In this document: piece by piece, positions 1-12,600 of the stretch
How the letters are laid out: every line of letters starts with the position of its first letter
Position numbering within the stretch: the first letter of the stretch is position 1
Assembly: GCF_954871325.1 (NCBI RefSeq)
Contig: NC_088778.1
Coordinates: forward strand, 17,821,666-17,885,665
Direction: 5' to 3'
Length of the DNA stretch: 64,000 nt
From: Gordionus sp. m RMFG-2023
Lineage: Eukaryota > Nematomorpha > Gordioida > Chordodea > Parachordodidae
Program-made: the position numbers and the translations under genes
The notes under the pieces: model-generated
The model's database searches: none
The model's input: the letters and a program-made list of their open reading frames with translations, nothing else
Told to the model about the DNA's origin: nothing

Positions 1-752
1 GGGTAATTTTTTCGCCAACAAAAAAAGATGTCTAATGAGATACTCAACAAAGTCTACTATAAGCGTTGGTTTAAAATGATTTATTTATCCCGAGTCTCCT
101 CTTTTCCTTGTTCAGGTTGTGGTAATATTTTTGACATTGGCTCATGGTTAGTCAGGAGAGATAAAGTTTATTTTGAAAATTTAAATCTGGAAAAATAATT
201 TTAAAAATTTTAAATAGGGACAATTTTATAATACCCTTATAATGCTGAAATAAAAATAAATTTATAGCCTCTCGTCTTTTAGTTTTAGTGTTACAATATA
301 TATATATATTACAAACCTAAACCTCATTAAACAGTAACTAAGTTTTAATATAATATAAAATAACTCCAAACATAGTTTAAAAATTTTATATTATAAAGTT
401 TCTTCTCTTCTCTTTACTTTATATTAACTTTAAAAAATAAACCTATAAATAGTAGTTTTGTGTTGTGAATTTTTATAACTAAAAATTTTTTTTTTACGAT
501 ATATCAATTTTAAAATAAAAAACTAAAAATGAGTTCTTCATTTTGACACCAATAACAACTAAGAGCTTAACATATATTATATTTAAAAGTTTTATTAAAA
601 TTTTTAATAAATTATATCCCCTATAAGCCTGAGCCAATGTCAAAAATATTACCACAACCTGAACACGGAAACGGGGAGATTTGTTATAATTAAATCATTT
701 TTAAAGTTGAATATCTCATTCAATAATTTTTTTGTTAGAAAAAAAATTACCT
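1..752. mobile_element. Fold-back / MITE-like element with ~135-150 bp inverted arms
   Basis: The left arm (about 1-150) and right arm (about 621-752) are inverted copies of each other. The best-matched stretch is the ~45 bp around 105-150 and 632-675, sharing TCAGGTTGTGGTAATATTTT. The match continues outwards to the first base of the window on the left and to the ATTACCTG near 745-752 on the right, so the left end may lie just outside the window. The ~470 bp core is AT-rich and has no coding signal. It is a non-autonomous DNA element or simple fold-back. I could not check a target duplication because the left flank is missing. Confidence 0.7.
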
Positions 753-986
753 GGATGAATTTATAATATTTTTTCTATTTCTCCTTAAATTGTTCATATT
801 CACCAAAATAAATTGCAACTTAATATTATATTTATTACCATTATCATTTAATAATAATAGATTATGAAGGAAATGAATGATTAAGGGTTAAGTAGCCATA
901 ATAATTATAATGTATTATCTTATAAACTTATATAAAGACTATTATTTTTTAATATATAATATTCTTAATACTTGTATATTAATAGG

Positions 987-1289
987 TAGTATTGTTAAAT
1001 AGCTCGATTTAAGCCGATTTTAAAAATCAATATTTTATGCATAAAACGACGCATGCCTTAAGATTATGGTTATAAATGACACAAAAAATTGGGCGTTTAT
1101 CAGCGAAATGTTAAGGTTTATGTAATATTAATAATAGCATGGCCATTCTTACAATAACACACATAAGTCCTGAATTTTTAATTTAAGAAAATTTAAATGC
1201 AAATTTCAGCCGACTCATCCAATTTGAAATGAGTTTTGAGATTCAAAACTTGAATAGAATTTAGGCGATTTAGTCTATTAACAACATTA
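987..1289. mobile_element. Family A MITE (hAT-type), copy 1
   Basis: It starts TAGTATTGTTAAATAGCTCG and ends TTAACAACATTA, diverged forms of the TIR seen better preserved at 62294 and 63611. The interior shares the family's GCTCGATTT...AAGCCGATTTT palindrome and the 'cctaagattatgg' and 'gcgaaatgttaaggttta' blocks. It is about 100 bp longer than the ~200 bp copies, mainly from extra sequence near the right end. No convincing 8-bp duplication remains, so it is probably an old copy. Confidence 0.6.
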
Positions 1290-1742
1290 CTTATTAATGT
1301 CCACAACAATTTTCTAGTGCTATATAAATTTCTAAAACATCGAACACGTTTAATGTTCATTAACAAAAATCGAACTTATAATATTTAATATAATATAGAT
1401 AAATGCCTTATATTTTTTTACACAATATATTAGCGATATTTAAAATATATCGTTTATTTTGATAAATATCAAAATTGTTAAAAGATACTTTTTAAATTAA
1501 TAAGCAATTTTTTCATTACAGGATTCGCCTTTATTCTCGAACAGAAACTCTTATTATGACAGCACAAAATACTGCAATAATATTTTAATCTCATTTAATT
1601 CGAACACCATTAAAAACCTTATTTTTATCGTCAATTTAAACAAATTCTCATTAAAAACGAATTATTTTATAAAATTTTTTCTACATTAAACTTATAATTT
1701 ATTAATTAAAAGTTAGCAGGATATCTATAAAATTATTTTAAG

Positions 1743-1907
1743 TAATTTTGTACAGTAATGGTATTGTTTTTATTAATTTATGGGCGTCATGGCTAAGAAA
1801 AGGATACCTAAAATATTTTTTAAAAATTCTAAATAAATTTATTTGCTAATTTTGTACATTAATGGTATTTGTTTTTATTAATTTATGGGCGTCATGGATA
1901 AGAAAAG
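1743..1907. repeat. Two-copy direct repeat, ~60 bp units 104 bp apart
   Basis: TAATTTTGTACA-TTAATGGTATT and the following TTATGGGCGTCATGG block occur at 1743-1803 and again at 1847-1907 with few differences. The rest of 1290-2660 is AT-rich filler in which I see no gene or RNA. Confidence 0.6.
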
Positions 1908-2668
1908 ATTTATATATTCCTTTACACGATATAAATATTCTTCACAAACTTGAACTGATATCTTTAGATTTAAGTGGGAAAATTTAATAAATATTTATAT
2001 ATATTTTTTTATATAAGTTTTAATATTTTATTATTATAGTTTATTTTATTTTTTTAAATTCAATTTTTTATTAAAATTCATACACAAATATGATAAAATA
2101 TAATTATTTAAAAATTAACATTAAAATATAGAGAATATAATAAAATAATAATGTCATATATCAATTTAAGTTTAAAAAAATACAAATGTATATTTTTATA
2201 AAAAGAAGAAGAAAAAACATTATAAAAAAAGAAATATCAAATGGCGAGGTCGGGCCATGATGTTTTAAATATTTGATAATTAGATCTAATTATAGATACG
2301 GCGATTTTCTGCTTGAGTTTGTAAAATGGAGAAAGGTATGTTTTTTATTGATTTGGATATTGTTTTGAATAGATCTAAAGCCGCTTGTCCAAAAGAGCAG
2401 GTTGATGTAGCTGCTATTGGAACAAAGTGGTTATTACACATTAAGTGTGAGTATTTTATATTTTTTTAGAGATTAGGCTCTTTTAAGGGGATTATGGGAA
2501 TTATTAGATGGGGCCATGGGATCAATGCAGGTAAAATCCCACATTAAATGCTTTCCCTTGAAAAAGGTACGACGGTTTTGCCGTCAGGGCGTTTTTTATC
2601 TGAAAAGGATGTAGGTTCTAAAATACAGGGAAAATTGGCTTTATTTAAAAAAGAAGCTATTATTGCAT

Positions 2669-4228
2669 TTATTTTATCATGTCGGTTGATTTTTGATATA
2701 AATTTACAGTGGAGAGCTTATCTCCCATACGCGTCTGCCGATTGATTTTTGATATAAATTTACAGTGGAGAGCGTGTCTCCCATACGCGTCTGCCGATTT
2801 ATTGCAAGTATAATGGTTTAGGAAAGGTACGCCCAAGCGTAAATTGATTGCATAACGAAAAGCGTCGTTATCTATTAGCTGGTTATTTAAAATACTGGGA
2901 TATGAATCTAACAATTCATGGCCAGAGTTGTTGAAATTAAGAGATCTTAGGAGGGATTTATATTGGTGATCATCGCTCAAGTTGAGGTAAGCTAAGGAAC
3001 GAGATACCAATCCTTGATCCCAATCTTTTTGTTTCGTTGAATCTGGCGGGGCTGTGTTTGGTAAGACATTAATGTTCCAACAACGTAAGGCTTCATCTAA
3101 TAAATTATCTTTATCGATGGTAATAATTTGCGAGGTAATATTTTTTACTGATAAGGTTGATGAGATGAAGGAAACAAGTATGTCTAATGCTATATAATCT
3201 TCAGGTTTGAGATTGGATAAAACTAGTCGACTGCAATGGATTGCAGCTTCACAGCCTCCTTTTACTCCAAATCCCACTTGGTATGGAGCTAAGCTTAAGG
3301 TTATTGTAGATTTGAGTCGAATACAAATAATTTTTGAAATGGTTCGTCGATAGAAAATTCCAATAGCTATTGGGCGCACTTGATTTTCAGCTTTTTCAAG
3401 TGCAATTAGTCGAGCAGCAAAGATTATTGGTGCTAGTTTATGTGGTAATTTCCCGTTGATAATAAGATTAAAAATTTTCGTTAAAGAATAAGTAGTAATT
3501 CGGAACTGTTCAAACCCAAGAGGTCAATAATAAATGAAGGTCGAAGGTAATCCAGCCCTGGAGTAGAATCGTTTGGAAAAGATTTAATAACGGTTAAGGC
3601 TTCTCCGAAGTGATATTTATCTTTAAATTTATTATTGGCAGTATTTGAGGAGTGTATTTGGGGCTGGGATATTTTCTAAAAGTTGATTTCTTGTGGTGAT
3701 ATTATCGGGTGCCAAAGTGTTTGCTTTAGCAAGAGCTCGGAGAGCTCCTTTTAGATTGAAATTATTAATCTTATTATATATTAGTTTGTGTGAGGGGTTA
3801 CTTGAATTATTTTTAGCAGGATCATTGATATTTGGTGATAATTTTTCAAAATGAAGATCAAAGTTTTCAATTCTTTCTTTGATGGTTTGGCTTAGTGGGG
3901 TTGGATTATCTTTTGGTGGATTTGATAATATTAATGCTGGGATATCTTCTGGATTTTGTAAAATATTATTAATAATTTTGATATAAAAAGGATAAATTAA
4001 TTTACGGGCTGCTTTTGGGATTTGATATGGTTGGGCTAAAATATCTTGTTAAAAATTTTGGGTATTCCAAATCAGGTATTGGATAATTTTTTTAAAGGTC
4101 TTTACTACCTGTGTTGGATTTTCATTATAGTCATTTGGGGTTGAAATTAAAGATGGTGGTGGAATATTAGGTGAGATGCTAAGTGATGAAGGTTCAAGCA
4201 GGGAACCTGGAGGTTTATTACTTACCAT
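2669..4228 (-). pseudogene. Non-LTR retrotransposon reverse transcriptase, internally deleted and frame-broken
   Basis: The minus strand reads from an ATG at 4226-4228. N-terminal sequence (VKTFKKIIQYLIW, then GALRALAKANTLAPDN around 3700) is followed by the reverse transcriptase start (RPIAIGIFYRRTISKI, YQVGFGVKGGCEAAIH at about 3260-3380). A C-terminal tail with RLGVPFLNHYTC and GRHALHCKF lies near 2700-2800. This order matches a widespread animal and protist RT family whose proteins start RT motif 1 with RPIAVG and end in a Cys/His-rich domain. The catalytic palm with the YxDD box is absent: the text jumps from motif 2 (DYIALDI) towards the C-terminal region, so this copy has an internal deletion. 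There are also several frame changes and at least one stop near 4050. I cannot place it in a named clade with confidence. Confidence 0.65.
2686..2797. repeat. 56-bp tandem duplication
   Basis: Two adjacent 56-bp copies (2686-2741 and 2742-2797) differ by about two bases. They fall in the 3' coding end of the non-LTR reverse transcriptase on the minus strand. Since 56 is not a multiple of three, the duplication shifts its frame. Confidence 0.9.
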
Positions 4229-4564
4229 GTGGGCATATTATATTAGTTTTAATATTTTTTAATATATATTTATTTAAATTATATGCTCATATGAGATAAA
4301 ATAAATTTTACTACAGATATTTTTATTTCTAAGCGTTAAATAAAATTATATCAAAATGTATCTATAAACAGATACTGATACGCCATTTTGTATCTATATA
4401 CTTGTATAGTATCTAAATACTTTAACAACTCTGATGAATACAATATAATATAGTGAATTTAAAATATATATTTTAATAAAAAATTTCTTATTAATTTTTA
4501 ATATATAAAAACTTTTATTTATCCTATAAAATTTTATTATTTTCAAATTATATCAATATAATAC

Positions 4565-5756
4565 CAGTGTTGTTAAGCTACTTTTAAAAGTAGCGCGCTA
4601 GCTATTTTATAAAAAAAATAGCGCGCTACCGCTATCGTTTTCAAATAAATAGCGTGCTAAAAAGTAGCTAAAGCTAATTTTTACGTTATTTTGATTTTTT
4701 TTATAATATTTTTTACGTAACTTTATTTCCACAAATAAAATATTGGTATAAAAACATGAATATAATTTGTTACATACATATATATATAATTTATTTATTA
4801 TTGCACCAATAATAACATTTCGGTACTGTCATCCCCAAGTTTAGAGCGATGATCAGAAAGTATAAGCTTTGCCATACTAAATAATCGTTCAGCACTAGCA
4901 CTTGAGGGCAACGCAGTATTAAATTTAATAAACAAACTTTTTATATGAAAAAAATCATCAAAAATATTTAAATTAGTATTTTTAGATTTAAAAAAAGCAT
5001 CTAGAGGTTCAATAATATTATTATTATTATTTATTTCAAAAAAATCGTCTATGGAAGGCCGTGGTGTTGATGTTGCTATAATATTAGTATCGTGGTTAGG
5101 CATGGCATTTTTTAACGTTACCATCAGCCTATCAAGTTGCCCTTTAGATTCAGTAAAATTAATGTATGGCCAATTTAACCTGAAGGATGAACGATAGCAG
5201 CTATTACATTATCATCATCATACAGATCTGGAAATCTAATTTATATAAAGCGATTGTATTTATTATACAAAAAGAAGAATACCTTTTTAATTTTCAAAAT
5301 TTAAATTTATCTGATATTTAGATTCATTTATAAAAAAATATTAAAATAGCATTAAATTATGGTAAATAAAGATTTTAAAAAAGGTAATTAATAATATATT
5401 AATTTTGAATTTTATATTAATTCTATATATTAATATTATAGAAAGGATAATATATAATTTCGCTATCTTCAACAATCTCACACATTTTTAATAACTAGAT
5501 TTATAATGCTAACTAGATTTATAATGTATATTTTTGAATATAAATTTCAAAATTAAATTAAATAAAAGGATTATAATTTTAGATTTAATAAAAAATATAT
5601 TTTAATAATTTTTAGATGTATTTATTATGTAAAATTAAAAGTACGCTACTTTCTAAATTAGTAGCGAGCTACCGCTATCGCTATTTTCTAAAAAAAATAG
5701 CCAGCTAAAGCTACCGCTACTGAAAAAAGTAGCAGTGCGCTATTTTAACAACACTG
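4565..5756 (-). mobile_element. hAT transposon, family 1, deletion derivative
   Basis: The element starts CAGTGTTGTTAAGC and ends with its inverse TTTTAACAACACTG. It is flanked by a perfect 8-bp target duplication TATAATAC (4557-4564 and 5757-5764), diagnostic of hAT. Just inside the TIRs lie nested palindromes built from GTAGC, GCGCGCTA and CTACCGCTA, much richer in G+C than the surrounding sequence; in hAT elements such subterminal repeats bind the transposase. It is 1192 bp long and keeps only the C-terminal part of the transposase gene, so it is non-autonomous. A second, more decayed copy starts at 63240. Confidence 0.92.
4798..5124 (-). pseudogene. hAT transposase C-terminal dimerisation domain fragment
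   Basis: This is a 108-codon open stretch on the minus strand. Residues ~68-108 (NTALPSSASAERLFSMAKLI, then DHRSKLGDDSTEMLLLVQ) match the hAT family C-terminal dimerisation region, in which the S-S-A-x-x-E-R-x-F-S core and the final (D/E)xxxxLLxL are conserved. The upstream part is Asn-rich and Asp/Phe-rich, like the linker before the dimerisation core. The catalytic domain and BED finger are not present within the element, so the fragment cannot transpose anything. The same fragment is recognisable, more decayed, at about 63425-63560. Confidence 0.8.
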
Positions 5757-5989
5757 TATAATACTTTAAATTGTGTTCTTAAAACAATAGCGAAATTTCA
5801 AATTATCGCACTAAAAATAAATAAATGATAAAAGATATTAATTATTTTATATCTATGTATATAAAATATATTTAGATGTATCTATTATATTAATCATAAT
5901 ATTTAATAAGCCTATGAAATACAACAAACTAAAATAAATTATTAACGAGCTACTTATAGCTATATTGTATTAACTAATAAAAATTACAA

Positions 5990-6120
5990 CCAAGTGTTTC
6001 TTTAAATAAGAACTTGATTTTGGAACATATTATACAGGACACATTTTACATTTGGTAAGGATAGAATTAGTTACTTTAATTTAGGATGTTACTATAAAGT
6101 ATTATATTTGGGTCACGGTA
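5990..6120 (-). pseudogene. BED zinc-finger remnant of a hAT transposase
   Basis: Read on the minus strand, this region gives TNSILTKCKMCP followed by KSSSYLKKHL. That is the C-x2-C and terminal H of a BED finger, with breaks between. A very similar stretch reads on the plus strand at 36400-36540, so both derive from one hAT family. It lies outside the right target duplication of the 4565-5756 element and is a separate fossil. Nothing recognisable is seen in 6130-6830. Confidence 0.45.
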
Positions 6121-6829
6121 ATGTTATTTATCTGATTCTGAATTTTCACAATCATACGATGATAAAATAGCAACATCCATGCTTATGCTAATCTTTAAAA
6201 TAATGATATTCTAATTGATAAACTATATTATATGACAGAAATAGCGGATTAAAAAAATTCAAATGTGATAAAGAAAACAGCTGATTAAATAACCTATTTT
6301 TCTTAAAAGTTTTGGATTAATATTTTTTATTTTACGTGATACGTGATATATAGCGCATATGCCCTCTAATGTTGAAATGCAACAGAGCTACGCTAGGTTT
6401 TCCTCATTTCCATCTTATTGGAACTAATTTAATTTGGGTATAAAAGTTAAAATATGAGGAGCCCTCCACACGTTTGTGGGCAAGCCGCACGTACTTGTAG
6501 GCGCAACGTTTCGAAAAACGTTACTTAAACCTCTATAGGCTTATTTAAAAGAGAGTGGGACAAAAAAAGAGCCTATACCCTTGAACTTCAGTGAAAGTTA
6601 ATTATTTTATGGTGGGTTGAGGATAATTTTAAATTAAAAATCTTTACTATATTAGAACAATTTTTAGTAAGGAAATGCAAAGAATACTTATAAGAGGATT
6701 TGAATGTCTGTTGATATTGGAAATATTTGATAATAATGAATTTATATTTGAAATTTATTACGACAGGAAATATAAGATAGGGATTATTAGATAATGATAG
6801 TGAACATTGAATACTGAGATATTATTGTT

Positions 6830-9640
6830 CTTATTAGAGGTAACTTTTCTTGATGCGAAACAGCTTTTTAATGGATCTTTTATTGCTATTAAGTTTAATG
6901 AATTGTTTCATGTTCACATTTAAGTCCATTATATCTTTTATTGTTTTATAATACCATAATGTTTTGTATTTTGTATATTGTTTTCCATTGTATGAGTACA
7001 GCCATGTTGGCATCATGGACTAAGTTATTATCTGAATTCCTTATTATGTGGCCTAAGAGCTGAATCCGTCGTTTCTTAAGAGTAATATTTATTGGTGTGT
7101 GAGTTGACTTCCTCCAAAGATTTGAGTTTGAGATAACCCTTGGATAGAAAATACCGTGTATAGTACGAAGACAATTTATAAAAGATTGAAGACGCCTTAT
7201 CTCTGCTTTATTTGCCTCGCAGATATCCCCACCATATAATACAATTTGAACTATCAACGAGTTGAATATCCTCAATCTAGTAAATACTGAGATTTCTCTA
7301 GCTTTCCATATTTCCCAATATCTATAGAACGCACTTCTAGCTTTCTGTATTCTCATCTTCATCTCATCTTTACAACTTCCTTTATTATCTAAGATTACAC
7401 CTAAGTATTTTATTTTCTCTACGATTTGAACTGTATTATCTCCAACTGTAAAATTTTGAATTGAAGGCGCATTTGGGGAGTGAAGAATAACTGTTTTGTT
7501 AAAGTTAATCCTAAGTCCAACTCTATAACTCACAGTCTCGATTAGATAGAGTAGATTCTTGGTTTCTTCAATACTTCTCGATATTACTACAATGTCATCC
7601 GCATAGGATATTATCCTATTTACAAAAAAAACTTCTCACTTAATCCTAAATCAACTAGATCAGCAGATCCCAGTACATCCTTTATTATCTTATTAATAAT
7701 TATGTTGAAAAGGAGAGGTGAGAGGGTGCAGCCTTGCTTTACACCCTTTTTAATCCGGAAGAAGGGAGAGATTTTCTCGTTTATTTTGAAACAAGCAAAT
7801 AAATTTGAATAGTAATTTTTTAAGATTCGAATTATTTGTGTTTCAATACCACATTCTGCTAGCGTTTCCCAAAGAGCTACATGGTTAACGTTGTCAAATG
7901 CTCTACTAAAATCAATGAATGTGTAGAATGAGGGTATCTTGTATTTATGACACTTCTGCATTATTATTTTTAGAGATAATATAGGTTCCAATATATTTTT
8001 ATTTGGCCTATACGCACAAATATATTTAGGAAAAAGATTAGGCGTCGATTGAGCAATTTTATTTTTTATAAGTACCATAAATATTTTGGACACACAAGAT
8101 GTTAGAGCGCACGCACGATAATCAGTAAATTTTTGGGGATTTGCAGTTTTGGGGAAATTACATAAAAAGGACTTGTTCTATTCTGTTGAGGTACTTCCAC
8201 TCTCCCATATTTTATTGAAGAGGGCCAGAAGAAAGGAAGATGTCGTTCTAGGTGCTATCTTTAGGTGCTCAGCAGTAATGTTGTCGAGCCCTGGAGCTTT
8301 ATTGTTACGTAATTTTTTTATTACATTCATTATTTCATCTACCGAGAACCCTGACTGGGGTGAATCAATATTTATATCTAAACTGGTTGGTATAGTTACT
8401 TTGCGCCCGTCAAAAACCGTAATATAATAATCAAGCCACAAAGCTATTTGTTCATCTTGGTCAATTATTACTTTACCATTATTTAATACAATTGAGGGTA
8501 ACTTTTTAAAGCTTAATATAATAATCAAGCCACAAAGCTATTTGTTCATCTTGGTCAATTATTACTTTACCATTATTTAATACAATTGAGGGTAACTTTT
8601 TAAAGCTACAAGGTTTACAGAAATATTTTAATTTCTTGTATGCATCATATAGTCTATTTTCTCTCACATCTTTGTCAATTTCAAAAGCTTTCTTTGCGCT
8701 ATAGACCCGTCTATCTCTCCTCAGTAATCTCTGTATCAGCTTTCATAGATCCTTATTAGAGCTATTCACTGTTCTTAACTGGTTTATTTTCTCAAGAGTA
8801 TCATTCGACATCCTATCATTCCTTGGGATAAGACTTACCTCTGGCAGGACCTTATATGTATCTACAAGAGCATCTTTAAAAAGATTCCAACTTTTCTCCA
8901 CACTTTCTAACCTAATAGTATTCAAGAAGTTGGCTTCTTTCCCACTTAATACTTGATCAAAAAATCTTGCATCGTCCAATGAAGATTGTCTGTTTCCATT
9001 ATGATACCCCCATAAATTTTTAACCTTAATAATTGCTCTAAGCAGTCTATGATCCGATAGGTTTATATTAGTTAGGGCCTTTACATCAACGAACTAACGA
9101 TGAATATTCGAGATGAAGAAATCGATTTGTGATTTCTGCTGTGCTCTTACAAAAGTGTACGTACTCCTATCTCCATGACTAAAAAAAGTGTTTTCAATTT
9201 TAAACCTTTTATTACTACAGAAATCAAGTAATTTCTTACTGTATTCGCTATTCCTTTGTAATTAATGTGGCATGCCCAGTGACGTTACTGTTCATATATT
9301 CCTCTTCCCTGCCAATATTCATATTTAGATCACCTAATATTATAATGTTATATCTCTCTGGTAAGGAGCGTATTGTGTTAATCATTATATCTATAAAGGC
9401 TGAACGCTCATTCCTATTTGGTGGGACGTAGAAATTTGCTATTATTGTCGGCTTGAAGTTCGTACTTAAGTATAGAAGCCCACACCTTTCCGAAATGGGT
9501 ACAAATTTCATGACATATTTCTGCATTCTCTTATTAATGAGGAAAGCAATCCCCGACCAACTATTAGAGGTGGTGCCCGAGCAAAACATTTTATAATCAT
9601 TAAAATTAGCCGTAGTATTTAAACGTAAGAAACATGGCCA
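6830..9640 (-). pseudogene. RTE-clade LINE, 5'-truncated, endonuclease plus reverse transcriptase, broken
   Basis: On the minus strand from ~9640 down to ~6830 the domains run in RTE order. The endonuclease part has GIAFLINKRMQ, ANFYVPPNRNER and IIILGDLNMNIG (9250-9590). A linker follows (8740-8980). Reverse transcriptase begins with LRNNKAPGLDNITAEHLK (8180-8530), continues with FIDFSRAFDNVNH and GVKQGCTLSPLLFNI (7620-8090), and carries the catalytic box SYADDIVVISRS (about 7560-7610). The C-terminal region has YLGVILD, LYGGDICEANKAEIRRLQSF and RRIQLLGHIIRN (6946-7533). The endonuclease N-terminus is missing, as expected for 5' truncation at insertion. The frame is lost at several points, one of them a 94-bp tandem duplication. 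The YADD box itself is intact. Confidence 0.88.
8420..8607. repeat. 94-bp perfect-looking tandem duplication inside the LINE
   Basis: Copies at 8420-8513 and 8514-8607 look identical by eye. As 94 is not divisible by three, the duplication disrupts the reverse transcriptase frame just upstream of the NNKAPG motif. The lack of divergence says it arose much later than the LINE inserted, or is an assembly artefact. Confidence 0.92.
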
Positions 9641-11991
9641 TTAAGGAATTAACTATAATAGAATTTAGGAGAGTGATATTATAAGAAGAACGAACAGACC
9701 ATAGGGAAAGAAGGCTTACCAAAACAATTTAATAAAAATAAAATAATTTTTAAATTGAATGAACGTACGCGTTCTTCGAAATAGGAACAGGTTCAAAGTT
9801 TATCAAAAATAAAAGCAACGGTGTTATTTTTTTCAAAAACACGAACTTCGTTCACGAAGGCATTTATTTTGAACGCGTTCTTTTACTATATTATATTTTT
9901 CACTTCATTGACATTTATTTTACACAGCTGGTAAAATTTATTTTCGAGTATTGGCATTTGAAAAAATAACAGAAATGAGGACTTTGTAAATTTTCAATCA
10001 GCAAATCGAATTTGATTTTTATGAATGATATTTTTTAAAACTATTTTGTCTTGCCACTTTGTGAAAATGGGTTTGAATACAATTTTTCATTTCTATCTTA
10101 GGATACAAAGTATTATATTTGATCAGATCTTTCGAAGAGTTGATATGACACTTCATTAACTCAATTTTATGGGTTAATCGAGACAACATTTAAAATCACT
10201 CTCTTCCTGGAGAATTTGATTAATATTCATGATATCACACTAAATAATTATAGAAATATTTATATTAATGATCTTTGCATCGGGCCTAATTTTTTTGTCC
10301 GGCCCAGTTCCGAACAAATTTTTTTTATTTGTCTCGAAAACCTCTACCCGAAATAGAAATATAAACTACTTGTAGACCCGGCCCGAATTTATTTAAATAT
10401 AGAAAAATTTGATCTTTTTTAGGATTGTAAAAAAAAGTATTGGCGCTTGTTTCTTGCAAGAATTTTAAAATTAAATGATATCATATTTAAAAAGCCAGGT
10501 TACACCCATTTTTTTTAAAAAAAATATTAGGGCGCGAACCAAAATAATTTTTTAAAAATAGGTCGGGTCAGGATTAGCAGATCTCTAGCATATTGTAGTT
10601 TTTAAAAAATTCTCAAAATTTAGAAGGATATTTTTATGAATGCAAGATTTTAGAGAAAGGTTCAATTGACCATTTGTGTAACAGTGGAAATCAATTTTTG
10701 ACCATATTCCCCTTGAATTTTTTGAAGAAATTTTAAACTTATTCCCTGATATTATGGACAGATTAATAAATTTTAGCAGCTTAAGTAAATAAACCTGAAA
10801 GTTTTTATAAGTAATTGAATATGATAAGTGGGTTTATTTGGGATTTACATTCAAGAAATTTATGATACTTTTGAAATTTATATTAACATTTCAAAGATAT
10901 GATTGATGTATTTGATTTTAAAACCTAGGTTGTTAATCGAATAAGTCTGGTCGTCTTAGTCGCTATCTGAAGTCAAGTTTTGGGTCGAAAAAATTGACTC
11001 AAAACGGACTCGAGTTATAGACTTAATTTTTAAACTCAAGTTATGAACTCGAATCGTGAATTCGGGGATGAGTATTTAAATTCTATATTGAGATCGAATT
11101 CGAAATAATTATTTTGTATTAATAAATTAAAATCCATTTTTTTTACCAATTGCTCGTTTTTTATTTTGCAAATATTTTATATTTACTTTATTTACACTAC
11201 CAACTCGAGTTGTTTCATCGTTTCAAACGCCCTTTATAATTGATTTTTTGTTCCTAAAATTGTAAAAAACTAATTAAAATTTAAATTCTCATTTTCTCCA
11301 TTAATATTTTTACTTAAATATATAAATATATTGATAATAAATACATTTTATGAGTTTCATCATTTTAAATGCGGCACTTTTCAAAATAATTCCTTTTAGA
11401 TTTACTGGAAATACAACGACACTGAAAATATTTTAAAAATAATTTTGCATTTACATAAGGATAATTTTAAGTGCTACAAAATAATATATAATTTGTTACT
11501 TTATACCAAAAATATTTTGAATATTTTTAGGTTCATTAAAAGAGGAAAAGGTTCTCATCGAATTTTGAAGGCCCATAACTCGAGAAATGTTTGAGCTAGG
11601 GCATTAAAATTTTGATTTGTATAAAATATGCAATCTATTTAACCTTCATACCAAGTTTCGTCTATTTTTGAAAATGATCGTCCGAAAATCACGTTATTTT
11701 TGTGATTTGTCATGGAATTACCCTTTACCAAATCGGGATGATTATTGTTTATCACATATTGAATATTTTTTGAGGTGGAGGTGGGAGAATATTTTATAAG
11801 AGCGAAATTTCTTTTCTAGATTATTACCAAAGAATTAATGTAAAATAAATCAATGAAAGATAAAGTATTCTTTTTAAACTTGATTATTAAAAAAAAATAT
11901 CTAGGTTGAAAGAAAATATCAAAAATCCTTTATGAAACCTAAAAAACCTGACCTCGTTCCTTTTAGAGATCTACAATGCCCAGGCCCGGTA
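9641..11991. other. AT-rich region without recognised genes
   Basis: I see no coding region here. Small GC-richer patches at 9755-9885 (GAACG...CGTTC inverted motifs), 10275-10570 (CGGGCC...GGCCCG type motifs) and 10920-11100 (GACTCGAGTT, AACTCG) look like decayed MITE ends, but no target duplication can be found. The 60-codon open stretch at 11617 has no recognisable domain. Confidence 0.5.
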
Positions 11992-12186
11992 TAGTGTTGT
12001 TAAACGGCTCGATTTTTAAAAACGGCTAACCCATTATTTTAGTTAAAACTATCATGCAAGTCTGGAGATCTTGCATATAGAAGGTAGAAAGGTTTGGACA
12101 TCTATTAACGAAATCTTGAGGATTGCGTAATATTTGACTAAAATATTGGGATAGCCGTTTTAATATCGAGCCGTTTAACAGTATTA
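11992..12186. mobile_element. Family A MITE (hAT-type), copy 2
   Basis: It begins TAGTGTTGTTAAACGGCTCG and ends GAGCCGTTTAACAGTATTA. The interior shares the GGTTTGGACATCTATTAACG and GAAATCTTGAGG blocks with the copy at 62294. Flanks GCCCGGTA and GCTGGGGT are only weakly alike, so the target duplication has decayed or is lost. Confidence 0.72.
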
Positions 12187-12523
12187 GCTGGGGTGACGTC
12201 TGAAAATTTTAAGCTGGTTCTGACAAAGATTTATATCACTATTTAAATAAAGATGTCAACAAATAAACCTATCTATTGTGGGCACAGTTGGGACTAAGAT
12301 TTTTGCCCAATTTATTAATACTTTATTTCAAATAAAATCTATTACTATCTGTTATATTATTAATTAGCAAAAGTGAGATTATGCTCTATCATCTTCAAAT
12401 AATTTTTTTTTTTTTTTATTAATTTGTCAAATTTATGAGTAAAATTATGTTATATAATTATTATAATAGTTATATATTAATTTATGAAATAAAATAATGT
12501 TATCTTGTAAATTTGGTATAAAT

Positions 12524-12600
12524 TAGACCTGTGCGCCGCCGCGCCATGCTGCCGGATTATTTTAGCCATGCCACGCTGCTAATAAAATTATATTTATTTT
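12524..12600. mobile_element. Solo left end of a family 2 hAT
   Basis: TAGACCTGTGCGCCGCCGCG followed by CCATGC and GCCACGCTGC matches the TIR and GC-rich subterminal region of the hAT at 14098. No matching right end was found before 14098, so it is a truncated copy. The stretch 12600-14089 holds no recognisable gene; an open reading frame at 12689-12889 (minus) has no known motif. Confidence 0.55.
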
